A stretch of DNA of 64,000 nucleotides, from positions 123,190 to 187,189 of the forward strand of contig NZ_JNWK01000020.1 of NCBI RefSeq assembly GCF_000716445.1, in the 5' to 3' direction. Of this stretch, positions 8,198-17,804 are shown in pieces. A program made the position numbers and the translations under genes. The stretch's first letter is position 1. Each line of letters starts with the position of its first letter. The notes beneath the pieces were generated by a model. It was not told the DNA's origin, ran no database searches, and worked only from the letters and a program-made list of their open reading frames with translations. Origin of the DNA: Streptomyces wedmorensis. GTDB taxonomy: Bacteria > Actinomycetota > Actinomycetes > Streptomycetales > Streptomycetaceae.

Positions 8198-9103
8198 TCA
8201 GGCTCCCGTCGATCCGGCCCGGGCGGGATGCAGCGGGCCGAGACCGGTCATGATCGGGCCCTTGTCGTAGCCCTCGCTGGCGGGCGGGAAGGGGGGCGGG
8301 GCGTCGCGCAGTTGCTTCCACAGGGGGTTGAGGCCGAGGGTGCCGTGTTCACGGGTGGTGGCCACGAGGTCGAGGTCGAGGTGGAAGGTGAGGAACTCCT
8401 CGCCTGCGCCGCCCTGGGCCAGCACGCGGCCTTCGGGGTCGGTGGCGATGCTGCGGCCGGTGCCGAAGAGGCCGCCGATGTTCGGGTTGAGGACGTACAC
8501 CTGGTTGGTGATGGCGTTGGCGCGAGCGAGAACGAGCTCCTGCTCGCGGTCGGATGTGCGGGTGTAGGTGGGCTGGATGATGACCTCGGCGCCCATCCAG
8601 GCGAGCGTGCGGAAGATCTCCGGCACCCAGCCGTCGTAGCAGATCGCCAGGCCGAAGCGGCCTACCTGCGGGATGTCGAAGGTGACGTAGGTGTCGCCGG
8701 GCACGGAGGTCTCGTACGGCATCCAGGGGAAGATCTTGCGGTACGAGGCCACCACTTCACCCTGCGGGGAGATGGCGACGGCCGTGTTGTGGACGCCCTT
8801 GGCCGACCGCTCCGGGATGCTGCCGGGGACGATCCACAGCCCGGTTTCGACCGCGAGCCGGCACACCGCGTCGGTGGTGGGGCCCGGGATCGGTTCGGCG
8901 AGGCGGTCGAGGTAGCCGGCCGGGTGGCGGGCGTCGAAGCTGCCGAAGGCGCTCAGGTACAGCTCGGGGAAGACCACCAGGTCGATGGACGGGGAGAGGG
9001 CCTTGAGGGAGCGCACCTCGCGGCTGAACTTCGCGAATGTCGCCTGGGGGTCGCCGGTCACGGGTGCGACCTGGGCGAGGGCGACGCCGAGGATTCGGCT
9101 CAC
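8198..9103 (-). CDS. Nitrilase-superfamily amidohydrolase (copy 1)
   Basis: 301 aa carbon-nitrogen hydrolase with the full Glu-Lys-Cys set: VVFPELYLS (Glu), ASYRKIFPW (Lys) and LAICYDGWVPE (nucleophile Cys). Members hydrolyse linear amides, N-carbamoyl amines or nitriles. GTG 9103 overlaps the stop of the upstream ATPase by four bases (GTGA), indicating translational coupling. It is a paralogue of the enzyme at 20829-21707, sharing PQGE..A.YRKI.PW.PYET and the LAWMGAE segment. Likely activities from the neighbourhood are N-carbamoyl-amine or omega-amide hydrolysis; nitrile hydrolysis is possible but not indicated. Confidence 0.9.
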   Translation of the reverse strand: MSRILGVALAQVAPVTGDPQATFAKFSREVRSLKALSPSIDLVVFPELYLSAFGSFDARHPAGYLDRLAEPIPGPTTDAVCRLAVETGLWIVPGSIPERSAKGVHNTAVAISPQGEVVASYRKIFPWMPYETSVPGDTYVTFDIPQVGRFGLAICYDGWVPEIFRTLAWMGAEVIIQPTYTRTSDREQELVLARANAITNQVYVLNPNIGGLFGTGRSIATDPEGRVLAQGGAGEEFLTFHLDLDLVATTREHGTLGLNPLWKQLRDAPPPFPPASEGYDKGPIMTGLGPLHPARAGSTGA

Positions 9104-9894
9104 TGGACGGCTCCTTGTGCGGTGGCGGCAGCGGGTGTGCTCGGCGGGGTGACGTCCGGTGGGTGGATCCCGGGGACGGCGTCGAGCAGCCTGCGGGTGT
9201 AGGGGTGCTGAGGGGAGTCCAGGACCTGGGCGGTGGGCCCGGTCTCGACGAGTTCGCCGTGCAGCATGACGCTGACCCGGTCCGCGATGTGCCGGACCAC
9301 GCCCAGGTCGTGGGTGATGAGGAGGAAGGCCAGGTCGCTGTGCTCGCGCAGGTCGAGCAGCAGGTTGAGGATCTGGGCCTGGACGGAGACGTCGAGGGCC
9401 GAGGTGGGTTCGTCCAGCACCAGCAGTGAGGGCCCGACGGCGAGGGCGCGGGCGATGGCGACGCGCTGACACTGGCCGCCGGAGAGCTGGTGGGGGTAGC
9501 GGGTGAGGACGGTCGCGGGCAGGCCGACGCGCTCGAGTTCCGCGGTGGCGTCGGTGACGGGCCGGCCGGCCTCGCGCAGTGGCTCGGCGATGAGTTGCCG
9601 GACGGTCATCCGGGGGTTGAGAGCGGCGTAGGGGTTCTGGAAGACGATCTGTACCTGGTGGCGCAGCCGCCGCAGCTCCTTGCGGCGCAGCCCGGTGAGC
9701 GGGCTGCCCGCGATGTGCACGGTGCCGGAGGTGGGCTGGATCAGGCCGAGCACGCAGCGCGCGAGGGTGGTCTTGCCCGAGCCCGACTCGCCTACCAGCG
9801 CGTGTACTTCGCCTGCGGTGATGGCGAGGTCGACGCCGGCGACGGCGGTGTGCGAGCCGAAGGTCTTGACGAGCTGTTGTACGTCGAGGATCAC
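9100..9894 (-). CDS. Oligopeptide/dipeptide-type ABC transporter ATPase (DppF-like)
   Basis: 264 aa ATPase with Walker A GESGSGKTT, Q-loop FQNPYAAL, signature LSGGQCQRVAIARAL, Walker B LLVLDEPTSALD and H-loop ITHDLG. The C-terminal HPYTRRLLDAVP tail is typical of peptide/nickel importers. GTG 9894 overlaps the preceding fusion gene by four bases and GTGA again couples it to the nitrilase. It forms the second nucleotide-binding subunit next to the fused DppD domain. Confidence 0.92.
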   Translation of the reverse strand: MILDVQQLVKTFGSHTAVAGVDLAITAGEVHALVGESGSGKTTLARCVLGLIQPTSGTVHIAGSPLTGLRRKELRRLRHQVQIVFQNPYAALNPRMTVRQLIAEPLREAGRPVTDATAELERVGLPATVLTRYPHQLSGGQCQRVAIARALAVGPSLLVLDEPTSALDVSVQAQILNLLLDLREHSDLAFLLITHDLGVVRHIADRVSVMLHGELVETGPTAQVLDSPQHPYTRRLLDAVPGIHPPDVTPPSTPAAATAQGAVQ

Positions 9895-11867
9895 GCGGGA
9901 ACTCCCTTCGGCTGGGTGAGGTGGCAGGCGCTGGCCCGCGCTCCGGCGGCGTTGAGAGGCGGCGGGGTGGCACATGCCTCGGTGGTGTGGGCACAGCGGT
10001 CGGCGAAGGGGCAGCCGGTGAGCAGGTCGGGGCGGTCCGGCACGCTGCCGGGGATGGCGGGCAGTGCTCTGCCGGGGGCGGCCCGGTCGGGGAGGGCGGC
10101 GAGCAGGGCGCGGGTGTAGGGGTGGTCCGGGGTGTCCAGTACGTCGGTCACCGGGCCTGATTCGACGACCTGGCCGGCGTAGAGCACGTACATCCGGGTG
10201 CACAGTTCGCGGACTTCGCCCAGGTTGTGGGTGATGTACAGGACTCCGAAGCCGTGCTCGGCCTGCAGGCGGCGCAGCAGGGAGCGGATCTCCTTGGCCA
10301 CGGTGACGTCCAGGGCGGTGGTCGGTTCGTCGGCGATGAGCAGATCGGGCCGGCACAGCAGAGCGGCGGCGATCATGACGCGCTGCAGCATGCCGCCGGA
10401 GAGCTGGTGGGGGTAGGAGCGCGTGACGCGCTCGGCGTCCAGGCCCACTTCCGTCAGTGCGGTGCTCACCTGCTCGGCGGCTTCGGTCCGGGTGCCGCCC
10501 TGGTGCAGGCGTACCAGGCGGGCGAGTTGGCGGCCGAGCGGTGTGACGGGGTCGAAGGAGGCGGCGGGGTTCTGGAAGACCATGGCCACCTTCCGGCCGC
10601 GGACCGTGTGGAAGCCGACGGCCCGCAGGTCCTGGCCCTGGAGCCGAATGGCGCCGGAGGTTTCGGCTCCGGCGGGGAGCATGCCGAGGACGCTCAGGGC
10701 AGTCAGGGACTTGCCGCAGCCGCTCTCGCCGACCACCCCCACGACCTCGCCCGCGCGCACGCGGAGGGAGACGTCGCGTACGAGGGCGGCGTCGCCGATG
10801 GTGACGCGCAGCCGGGAGATCTCCAGCAGGGGTGCCGCCTGGTCGTCTGCGCGCTGCGTGCCCGGGCCGGGCGCGGTCTCGCCCTCAGTGGCGGGCGGGG
10901 GGCTCGCCGCGTCGGTGGCCTTCTTCTCCGGCCGGCGCCGCAACAGAGCGGCGGCCTGCCCGGCCAGGGTGCGCAGGCCGCGTCGTGCGGCGGCGGAGCG
11001 GGCTTCCGTGCGCGGGTCGAACACGTCACGCAGAGCGTCGCCGAAGAGGTTGAAGGCCAGCACGGTGAGGAGGATCGCCAGGCCCGGGAAGAGCGCCGCC
11101 CACCAGTGGGTCTGGAGGTCGCCCCTGGCCTCGGCCACCATCAGGCCCCAGTCCGCCTGCGGCGGGCGGGTGCCCAGGCCGAGGAAGGCCAGTGATCCGG
11201 CGGCCAGGATCACCGTGCCGATGTCGACGGTGGCCTGCACCAGGATCGGTGAAACGGCGTTGCGCAGGATGTGCCGGACCATGACGACTCGGTCCTTGAG
11301 CCCCAGGGCGCGCGCTCCCTCGACGAAGGGCCGCTCGCGCATGGATGCGGTGAGGCCCTGGACCAGCCGGGTGTACCAAGGCCACCAGGCGATGGCCAGC
11401 GCGAGGGCGGCGTGCTCGAGGCCGGGGCCGAGGGTGGCCACGATGGCCATGGCGAGCAGCAGGGGCGGGAAGGCCAGGAACATGTCGCACAGCCGCATGA
11501 TCGCCTCGCCTACGCGCCCGCCGCGGAAGCCTGCGACCAGCCCCAGCGGTACGCCCACCAGCACGGCGAGCCCGACCACGAGGAGCGGTACGGTCAGCGC
11601 CGGCCGGGCACCGTAGATGACGCGGCTGAGCACGTCGCGGCCGAGGTTGTCGGTGCCGAGCAGGTGGTCGGCGCCGGGTGGCAGGTGACGGGCGGCGACC
11701 TCGGCGGCTCCGGCGCCCTGATCAGGGTGCGGGGCGAGCCAGGGGGTGAGCAGGGCGGCGGCGACCAAGGCCACGAGCAGCACCAGGCCGATGACGGCGA
11801 GCGGGTCGCGGAGCAGGGCGGTGAAGCGGGCGCTGCGCGGGGGGATGGTCTGCGGGCTGTGGCTCAT
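9891..11867 (-). CDS. Fused ABC permease (DppC-like) and ATPase (DppD-like)
   Basis: 658 aa joining two normally separate subunits. Residues 1-290 are a DppC permease: an N-terminal membrane helix (AVIGLVLLVALVAAALL), the HLLGTDNLGRDVLSRVIYG hallmark and the EGARALGLKD cytoplasmic loop that contacts the ATPase. A low-complexity linker of about 60 residues (Pro/Ala/Glu rich) leads to a complete ATPase from about residue 345: Walker A GESGCGKS, Q-loop VFQNPAASFDP, signature LSGGMLQRVMIAAAL, Walker B LLIADEPTTALD, and the Cys-rich C-terminal tail CPFADRCAHTTEAC found in DppD. No frameshift or internal stop. Overlaps the upstream permease by four bases (ATGA). Natural fusion is the simplest reading. 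Confidence 0.92.
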   Translation of the reverse strand: MSHSPQTIPPRSARFTALLRDPLAVIGLVLLVALVAAALLTPWLAPHPDQGAGAAEVAARHLPPGADHLLGTDNLGRDVLSRVIYGARPALTVPLLVVGLAVLVGVPLGLVAGFRGGRVGEAIMRLCDMFLAFPPLLLAMAIVATLGPGLEHAALALAIAWWPWYTRLVQGLTASMRERPFVEGARALGLKDRVVMVRHILRNAVSPILVQATVDIGTVILAAGSLAFLGLGTRPPQADWGLMVAEARGDLQTHWWAALFPGLAILLTVLAFNLFGDALRDVFDPRTEARSAAARRGLRTLAGQAAALLRRRPEKKATDAASPPPATEGETAPGPGTQRADDQAAPLLEISRLRVTIGDAALVRDVSLRVRAGEVVGVVGESGCGKSLTALSVLGMLPAGAETSGAIRLQGQDLRAVGFHTVRGRKVAMVFQNPAASFDPVTPLGRQLARLVRLHQGGTRTEAAEQVSTALTEVGLDAERVTRSYPHQLSGGMLQRVMIAAALLCRPDLLIADEPTTALDVTVAKEIRSLLRRLQAEHGFGVLYITHNLGEVRELCTRMYVLYAGQVVESGPVTDVLDTPDHPYTRALLAALPDRAAPGRALPAIPGSVPDRPDLLTGCPFADRCAHTTEACATPPPLNAAGARASACHLTQPKGVPA

Positions 11868-12880
11868 GCCGGCCTCACTCGCGGGTCGAGGCGCGCGTGG
11901 ACGAGATCCACCGCGAGGTTGACGAGGACGTAGGCGATGGCGCCGATGAGGGTGACGCCCATGACCGCCGGGTAGTCCAGGCTCAGCAGGCCGGAGGCGG
12001 CGTACTGGCCGAGGCCCGGCCAGTCGAAGACCACTTCGACGAAGAACGCGCCGGTCAGGGCGTAGGCGGCGGTCAGACCGAGCACCGTGACGGTGGGCGG
12101 GAGGGCGTTGCGCAGGGCGACGCGCCAGACGAGGGTGCGTTCGGGGACGCCGTAGGCGCGGCCGACGCGGATGTGGTCCTGCTGGAGCGCCTCCAGCATG
12201 CTGGTGCGGGTCATGCGGGCCACGACGCCGAGCGGGTAGGCGGCCAGTGTGAGGGCCGGCAGGATCAGGTGCGCCGCGGCGCTGGCCAGCGCCGCGCCGT
12301 TGCCGGTGAGGAGTGCGTCCACCGTGTTCAGTCCGGTGATCGAGTGGATCGGAGCGGTGAACTCCAGGTCGCTGTCGATGCGTCCGGTGGGCGGCAACAG
12401 TCCCAGGCGGCCGAAGACCAGTAGCTGGAGCAGCAGTCCGAGCCAGAAGGCGGGCACCGAGACGCCCGCGATGGACAGCAGCCGCACCGCCTGGTCGATC
12501 AGCCTGCCGGGCCGCACGGCGGCTATGCAGCCGAGCGTGACGCCCAGCACCAGCGCCACCGCCATGGCGGCGCCGACGAGTTCGAGGGTGGCGGGCAGCC
12601 GGTCGCCGAGCTCGCCGAGGACCGGTTGCTTGGTGGCGATGGAGGTGCCCCAGTCGCCGGTCAGCACATTGCGCAGATACGACAGGTACTGCACCGGCAG
12701 CGGCTGGTCGAGGCCGAGGGCGTGTGTCACCCGTTCGACCTCCTCGGGCGTCGCCTTGGCGCCGACGTAGGTGAGGGCGGGGTTGGAGGGGATCACCCGC
12801 GCGAGGAGGAAGGTGATCGCGCTGACCCCGAGCAGGACGAGCAGGGAGCCGCGCAGCCGGCGCAGCAGGAAGCGGGGCAT
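11864..12880 (-). CDS. Dipeptide-type ABC transporter permease (DppB-like)
   Basis: 338 aa inner-membrane subunit with six predicted helices. It shows the DppB N-terminal segment (LLLVGVS-like, FLLARVIPSNPALTYVG), GLDQPLPVQY, the GDWGTSI loop and the RMTRTSMLEALQQDHIRVGRAYG coupling helix. ATG 12880 overlaps the binding-protein stop by one base (TGATG). Imports the peptide-like substrate delivered by the lipoprotein. Confidence 0.92.
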   Translation of the reverse strand: MPRFLLRRLRGSLLVLLGVSAITFLLARVIPSNPALTYVGAKATPEEVERVTHALGLDQPLPVQYLSYLRNVLTGDWGTSIATKQPVLGELGDRLPATLELVGAAMAVALVLGVTLGCIAAVRPGRLIDQAVRLLSIAGVSVPAFWLGLLLQLLVFGRLGLLPPTGRIDSDLEFTAPIHSITGLNTVDALLTGNGAALASAAAHLILPALTLAAYPLGVVARMTRTSMLEALQQDHIRVGRAYGVPERTLVWRVALRNALPPTVTVLGLTAAYALTGAFFVEVVFDWPGLGQYAASGLLSLDYPAVMGVTLIGAIAYVLVNLAVDLVHARLDPRVRPA

Positions 12881-14463
12881 CAGCTGGCTCCGTGGCGCAG
12901 CTGGTGGAAGGGGATGGAGAAGGAGTAGTTCGGGTTGCAGGCGAAGCCCTTGACCTGGCTGTTCATCACGACGGGGGTGCGCATGTCGTAGAGGAACGCG
13001 CCGGGGGCCTGCTCAAGGAGTCGGCGCTGCGCCTTACCGTACAGCTCGGCGGCCTTGTCCTGGTCGGTGGCGGTGTGGGTGCCGGCCTCGTCGACGAGCT
13101 TGTCGTACGTGGCGTCCTTCCAGTAGCTGAGGTTGAAGAACGGCTTGTCGCTGCTGCGGAAGAGCGAGACCAGGTTGTCCGAGCCGGCGTCGGAATAGGT
13201 CGGCCAGTACATCAGCAGGAATATGTCCTGCGCCGTGGCCGGGTCCGCCTTGGCCTTCTCCCACTGCTGGTTGAACAGGATCGGCTGCAGCTCGACCGTC
13301 ACGCCGACCTTGGCGAAGGAGTCCTTGATCAGCGGGGCGTACTTGGCCTGCTGCGCGTTCTCCGCCGCGTAACTGAGGCTCAGCTTCAGGCCCTTGCCGC
13401 CCTCGTATCCGGCCTCGGTGAGCAGCCGACGGGCGGCCTCCAGGTCGTACGGGGTCTGCGGCAGCTGCGCGTCGTAAGGGAAGGCGCCGGCCGGTACGGG
13501 GCCCCGAGCGCGGGCGCCGAAGCCTTCGGTGCCCACCTTGACGATGTCGTCGTACGGGATGGCCTGCGCCAGCGCCTGGCGTATCTTCACGTTCTTCAGC
13601 GGGCCCTTGGTGGTGTTGAAGAAGGCCGTGTGGCTCGTGAAGGTGGGACACTCGGTGACGGTGTAGCCCTTGTCCTTCTTGAACTGGGCGACGTTCTCCA
13701 GTGGCAGCGAGCCGGCGTAGTCGACCTGGCCGGACTGGAGCATCTGCTGTTGCGCGGTCGGCTCGGCGGTGATCCTGGCGACGACCGTGCGGTAGCGCTC
13801 GCCCTTCCAGCCGCCCCAGTACTTGTCGTACGCCTTGAGGACGACCCTCTTCTTGGCCTGGTACTCCGAGACCCGGTAGGGGCCGGTGCCCGCGTCGACG
13901 CCCTTGGCGAAGTAGTCCTCGCCCTTGGCCAAGGCCTTGGGGCTGACGATCCACGCCCCGTACATGGACGAGGCGATCATGTCGACCGGGGCGGGGCTCT
14001 TCAGCTTGAGCACGACCGTGTGCTCGTCCGGTGTCTCGATGGTGTCCAGCGCCGACCAGATGAAGGCCGCGCCGCCGTCCTTGGCGGAGGCTTCCAGGGA
14101 CGCCTTGACCGCCGCGGCGTTCATGGGCTCGCCGTCGTGGAAGGTGACCCCCTCGCGCAGATGGAAGGTCCATGTCCTGGCGTCGGCGGAGGACTCCCAG
14201 CGCTCGGCGAGGGCGGGGCGGAAGCGTTCCTTCGAGCCGGGAGGGTTCATCCACAGCAGCGGCTCGTAGACGTTGCTGAGGTAGTAGACCTCGGTGGAGA
14301 AGGACTTCACCGGATTCCAGGTCGTCACCTCGGCGGTGGTCGCCACGTTGAGGATCTGCCCGGTGCCGTTGTCGGCACCACTGTCGGTACCGGTACAGGC
14401 AGACACGAGCAGACCGCAGGCCACCAGAGCGGCGGCGGCAGGGGTTCTTCGGGGCGTGGTCAT
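12880..14463 (-). CDS. Solute-binding lipoprotein of peptide/nickel ABC importer
   Basis: 527 aa SBP family 5 protein. The signal peptide ends in a lipobox (LVSAC, Cys about residue 23), so it is anchored outside the membrane. Family features: TWNP near the start, YEPLLW, RPALAERWE, TWTFHLREGVTFHDGEPM and TGPYRV. ATG 14463 follows GAGGAG. First gene of an operon SBP, permease, permease-ATPase fusion, ATPase, nitrilase, aminotransferase. It is divergent from the LysR gene, with the palindromic operator between them. Family members bind dipeptides, oligopeptides, nickel or opines; the downstream amidohydrolase favours an amide- or peptide-like ligand. Confidence 0.93.
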   Translation of the reverse strand: MTTPRRTPAAAALVACGLLVSACTGTDSGADNGTGQILNVATTAEVTTWNPVKSFSTEVYYLSNVYEPLLWMNPPGSKERFRPALAERWESSADARTWTFHLREGVTFHDGEPMNAAAVKASLEASAKDGGAAFIWSALDTIETPDEHTVVLKLKSPAPVDMIASSMYGAWIVSPKALAKGEDYFAKGVDAGTGPYRVSEYQAKKRVVLKAYDKYWGGWKGERYRTVVARITAEPTAQQQMLQSGQVDYAGSLPLENVAQFKKDKGYTVTECPTFTSHTAFFNTTKGPLKNVKIRQALAQAIPYDDIVKVGTEGFGARARGPVPAGAFPYDAQLPQTPYDLEAARRLLTEAGYEGGKGLKLSLSYAAENAQQAKYAPLIKDSFAKVGVTVELQPILFNQQWEKAKADPATAQDIFLLMYWPTYSDAGSDNLVSLFRSSDKPFFNLSYWKDATYDKLVDEAGTHTATDQDKAAELYGKAQRRLLEQAPGAFLYDMRTPVVMNSQVKGFACNPNYSFSIPFHQLRHGAS

Positions 14464-14538
14464 GAGTTCGCTCCTCGGGGAAGGCGCATTCGCCGGCTGT
14501 TCAAAGTGAGACAACAATGGGCCCGGTGAGCTATAACC

Positions 14539-14581
14539 CTCAAATACTTGATTGGGTTGACTTTCATGCCTGCAAGGCATG
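14539..14581. promoter_or_regulatory. Probable LysR operator 1
   Basis: A perfect 7-base inverted repeat CATGCCT-GCA-AGGCATG (14565-14581) is preceded by CTCAAATACTTG (14539-14550). Its start is 26 bases left of the palindrome start. Exactly the same two blocks with the same 26-base offset occur at 21821-21863. It sits between the divergent binding-protein and LysR starts, 16 bases before the LysR ATG, so it can serve both autoregulation and operon activation. Confidence 0.75.
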
Positions 14582-14596
14582 GACAGGAGGTTCGCT

Positions 14597-15490
14597 ATGG
14601 AGCTCAGGGTGCTGCGCTACTTCCTGGCGGTCGTCGAGAGCGGCTCGGTGACCAAGGCGGCAGCCGAAGTCCATATCGCCCAGCCCTCGCTCTCCCGCCA
14701 GCTGCGCGGACTCGAGACGTCCCTGGGAGTGACACTGTTCGACCGCACGGGCAAGCGGATGGAGCTCACGGCGGCCGGCCGCCGTTTCCTGCCCCTCGCC
14801 CGGGATCTGGTGACCCGCGCCGACACCGCCCTCGCCGCCGCCGGCTCGCTGGCGTCCGGGCGGGCGATGCGGATCACCGTGGCGGCCCCCGCCACCACCA
14901 TCACCGATGTGATCGCCCCGTTCCTGGCCACCTGGGGTCCGGAGGACCCCCTGGTCACGGTGCAGGCGGAGAGTCCGGTACGCGCCTACCAGGCCCTCAC
15001 CCGGGGCGCCGACGTAGCGATCTCCTCAGCCCCGCCGCGCAGCCGCTACGCGGGCCTGCCCGTGGCCCGGCTGCCCGTGTGGGCCTACGTGCCTCCCTCG
15101 CACCCCTGGGCAGACCGGGACCGGATCACCATCCAGGAGCTGACCGGTGAGCCGCTGATCGTCCTCACCCTCGCGCACGGCACGCGCCGCATCCTGGATC
15201 AGGCGGTACAGGACGCGGGCAGTTCCCTCGACATCGTCCTGGAGTGCGACACCCCGCAGGTCGCCCAGGCGATGACGGCCTCGGGACACGGCATCGCCGT
15301 CGTCTCCGACGACCCCCGCTTCGGGCTGCGCCCCCTGCTGATCCTCGACCGGCACGGGGAGCCCTTGCAGATCCGGCTGCACGCCGCCTGGGATGCCGGC
15401 CACTACGCGCTGCGCACCATCGAGTCCTTCGCCACCGGCCTGGCCCGCTTCTGCATCGAGCAGTACGGGCCGGAAGCAGCGGGGAGCTGA
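14597..15490 (+). CDS. LysR-family transcriptional regulator
   Basis: 297 aa. N-terminal winged helix-turn-helix (residues 1-60: ELRVLRYFLAVVESGSVTKAA, QPSLSRQLRGLE, LFDRTGKRMELTAAG) followed by a substrate-binding domain. ATG 14597 was preferred over 14579 because AGGAGG lies six bases upstream and the family starts at MELRVLR. Divergent from the importer operon, the classical arrangement for a regulator sensing the imported compound or its catabolite. The matching operator upstream of the second nitrilase suggests it controls both operons. Confidence 0.92.
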   Translation: MELRVLRYFLAVVESGSVTKAAAEVHIAQPSLSRQLRGLETSLGVTLFDRTGKRMELTAAGRRFLPLARDLVTRADTALAAAGSLASGRAMRITVAAPATTITDVIAPFLATWGPEDPLVTVQAESPVRAYQALTRGADVAISSAPPRSRYAGLPVARLPVWAYVPPSHPWADRDRITIQELTGEPLIVLTLAHGTRRILDQAVQDAGSSLDIVLECDTPQVAQAMTASGHGIAVVSDDPRFGLRPLLILDRHGEPLQIRLHAAWDAGHYALRTIESFATGLARFCIEQYGPEAAGS

Positions 15491-15977
15491 ACCGGCTGAA
15501 ACAAGGAGGGCATCAACGGCCGGAACGTCCCGGCGACCCGGGTCGCGCACGGTGAGCCTGTCCGGAGGTCGCCCCCCGGTCCCGTACTGCAGCGCACGAC
15601 GCACCCACCCCTCTCGGCCATGCGCTTGCGCCACCGGCAATCGCCGCCTTCCGGTGCATCGAGCTCGTCGAAGACCTACGCGGCGAGCCGCCCCAGCCGC
15701 TCCCCGACCCGTGGGCGAGCGTGGTCTTGCCCGGACAGCTGGACCCGGCGACTCGAGCAGCATCGGACCTGGGTGGCAGGTCAACTGCGGCGTTCTCGGC
15801 ACGTTCACGCAGACCTGGTTTCCCGTCCACCGACCCCGGCGGTGCGTCGCACTCCGCCGGAGCACCTGCCCCGATGCTTTTCAGACACCGTGGCCAGTCC
15901 TGACAGGCATTGGACACCTCTCGCCGCGCGCACCCACCATGCCGCAACAACAGACCCCGCCCGAAAGAGGGACAGCC
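15491..15977. other. 487-base gap upstream of the secreted hydrolase
   Basis: No intact gene. One plus-strand stretch near 15640-15780 reads somewhat protein-like (RCIELVEDLRGEPPQPLPDP) but has no start or context. It may be a gene remnant. The hydrolase promoter should lie in the right part; I see no strong consensus and no copy of the LysR palindrome. Confidence 0.3.
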
Positions 15978-17804
15978 ATGACCTCCCGTCCACCCACCCG
16001 CAGCCCGCGCGGAATACGATGTCTTGCGACGGCCACGGCACTGCTCACCGCGCTCCTCACCGGCCTGCTCACCGCTCCGTCCCCCGCGGTCGCCGACAGT
16101 GCGCCCCCTGTGCCGGGCGACCCGCTGACCGGCAGCGGCGCCGTGCCCCGTACGGTTCTCACCGCGGCTCAGCTCTCCAGCGCCACCCCCACCGACACCG
16201 TCGTGGACAGCGCGTTCGCTCTGCCCGCCGAGGCGGCCCCGCCCACGCACACCTTCGAGGGCACTTTGACCCTCAGCGGCACCGCCACGGCCGGCGGCTA
16301 CCGCAAGCTGAAGGACCCCTACGGCTACTCCGGCACCGAGGCCACCAAGCACCTCCCTCCGTTCAGCGCCACCCTCGTACAGAACGGCAGCCACCTCATC
16401 CCCACCGTGCGCGGGCTGCGCTACACCGGGAACGCCTCCTGGAACCTCGCCGTGGGAGCCGGCCGGGCCTGGCAGGAGGACGGCGACGGCGGCCGCACGC
16501 GCGCCGCGCTGCCCTTCGCACTGGTCGAGCGGAACGCCAACTGCGTGCACAACGGGGTGCTGTCCTTCCTCTTCGACGCATCCGCTATCTCCCAGGTCCG
16601 CTACCAGATCACCACGGAAACCTGCGCCTACCACCAGTTCGACATGTGGGGCCAGGTGGCCGCCACCTACCAGCCGGGCACCGTTCCCGGCGGTGAAGCC
16701 GCCCGCGACGCCTACGCGGCCGAGGTCGCCGGTCGGCTGCCCACCAAGCCCATCGCGCAGCTCGCCACCGACCACCCCGGCGCCGGCGTGGACACCTCGA
16801 AGTTCGGCGCGGGGATCACCCCCACCGCGCTGAGCACCTACGGCTTCTACTACGACGGTGTGAACTACGTCGGCGGCTGCCAGACCAGGCAGGGCCAGTA
16901 CCCGTTCTGCGGGCAGATGCTGCTGCCCTCATACTCCACCGCCAAGTCCGCCTTCGCCGGCACCGCACTGCTCCGGCTCGCCCAGCGCTACGGCACCGGT
17001 GTCGCGGACCAGCGCCTGACGGACCTGGTACCGGAAACCGCAGGGAAGAGCGCCTGGTCGAATGTCACCGTCGATCACGCCCTGGACATGACCACCGGCA
17101 ACTACACCTCGGCGGGCTTCGAGGTCGACGAGGCGGGCGGCACCATGACCGACTTCTTCCTCGCCGAGCCCTACGCCACCAAGATGGGCAAGGCGCTGTC
17201 CTTCCGTCGCAAGACCACCCCGGGCAGCAAGTGGGTCTACCACACCTCCGACACTTTCCTGGCAGCCCGCGCCATGAACAACTACCTTCAGAACCGGGCA
17301 GGTTCCGGTGCGGACCTGTTCCACATGCTCCGCGACGAGGTCCTCACCCCGATCGGCATCAGCCCGGACGCCCGCGTCTCCTCCCGTACGGACAACAGCT
17401 CGGACGGCGTCCCCTTCGGCGGGTACGGGATGTTCTGGACCAAGGACGATGTCGCCAAGTTCGCCAAGTTCCTGAACAACGACGCCGGCGCGGTGGCCGG
17501 CACCCAGGTGCTGCACCCGGGCCTGCTGGCCGACTCCATGCAGCAGAACCCGTCACAACGCGGCGTCACCACCTCAGGCAGCGCGCCGATGCACTACCAG
17601 AACGGTTTCTGGGGACAGGAGTTCACGTCCGCGGACAACCCCGCCTACACCCAGCCGTTCCACGTACCGTTCATGTCCGGATACGGAGGCATCACCATCG
17701 CGATGATGCCCAACGGCTCCACGTACTACTACTTCAGCGACAACAACGAGTTCTCCTGGAGCGCGGCGGTAGCCGAGTCCAACAAGCTCGCCCCCATGGT
17801 CTGA
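15978..17804 (+). CDS. Secreted serine hydrolase, beta-lactamase/SxxK family
   Basis: 608 aa. The N-terminus is a Sec signal peptide (basic start, hydrophobic ATALLTALLTGLLTA, then SPAVADS, cleavage after ADS/AVA). After a ~250-residue extension of unknown fold comes a beta-lactamase-fold domain with nucleophile motif SYSTAKS (S-x-x-K) and YHTSDTF as the Tyr motif, followed by a GGYGMFWTKDD segment. This set resembles esterases and 6-aminohexanoate-oligomer hydrolases (NylB-like) more than antibiotic beta-lactamases. ATG 15978 follows AGAGGGA. Located next to the peptide-type importer and omega-transaminase, an extracellular amide-releasing role is plausible but unproven. Confidence 0.85.
   Translation: MTSRPPTRSPRGIRCLATATALLTALLTGLLTAPSPAVADSAPPVPGDPLTGSGAVPRTVLTAAQLSSATPTDTVVDSAFALPAEAAPPTHTFEGTLTLSGTATAGGYRKLKDPYGYSGTEATKHLPPFSATLVQNGSHLIPTVRGLRYTGNASWNLAVGAGRAWQEDGDGGRTRAALPFALVERNANCVHNGVLSFLFDASAISQVRYQITTETCAYHQFDMWGQVAATYQPGTVPGGEAARDAYAAEVAGRLPTKPIAQLATDHPGAGVDTSKFGAGITPTALSTYGFYYDGVNYVGGCQTRQGQYPFCGQMLLPSYSTAKSAFAGTALLRLAQRYGTGVADQRLTDLVPETAGKSAWSNVTVDHALDMTTGNYTSAGFEVDEAGGTMTDFFLAEPYATKMGKALSFRRKTTPGSKWVYHTSDTFLAARAMNNYLQNRAGSGADLFHMLRDEVLTPIGISPDARVSSRTDNSSDGVPFGGYGMFWTKDDVAKFAKFLNNDAGAVAGTQVLHPGLLADSMQQNPSQRGVTTSGSAPMHYQNGFWGQEFTSADNPAYTQPFHVPFMSGYGGITIAMMPNGSTYYYFSDNNEFSWSAAVAESNKLAPMV

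Noticed and set aside
15978..17804. An antibiotic-resistance beta-lactamase
   Set aside because: The SxxK domain has a long unknown N-terminal extension and esterase/amidase-type motifs; context is catabolic, not resistance.
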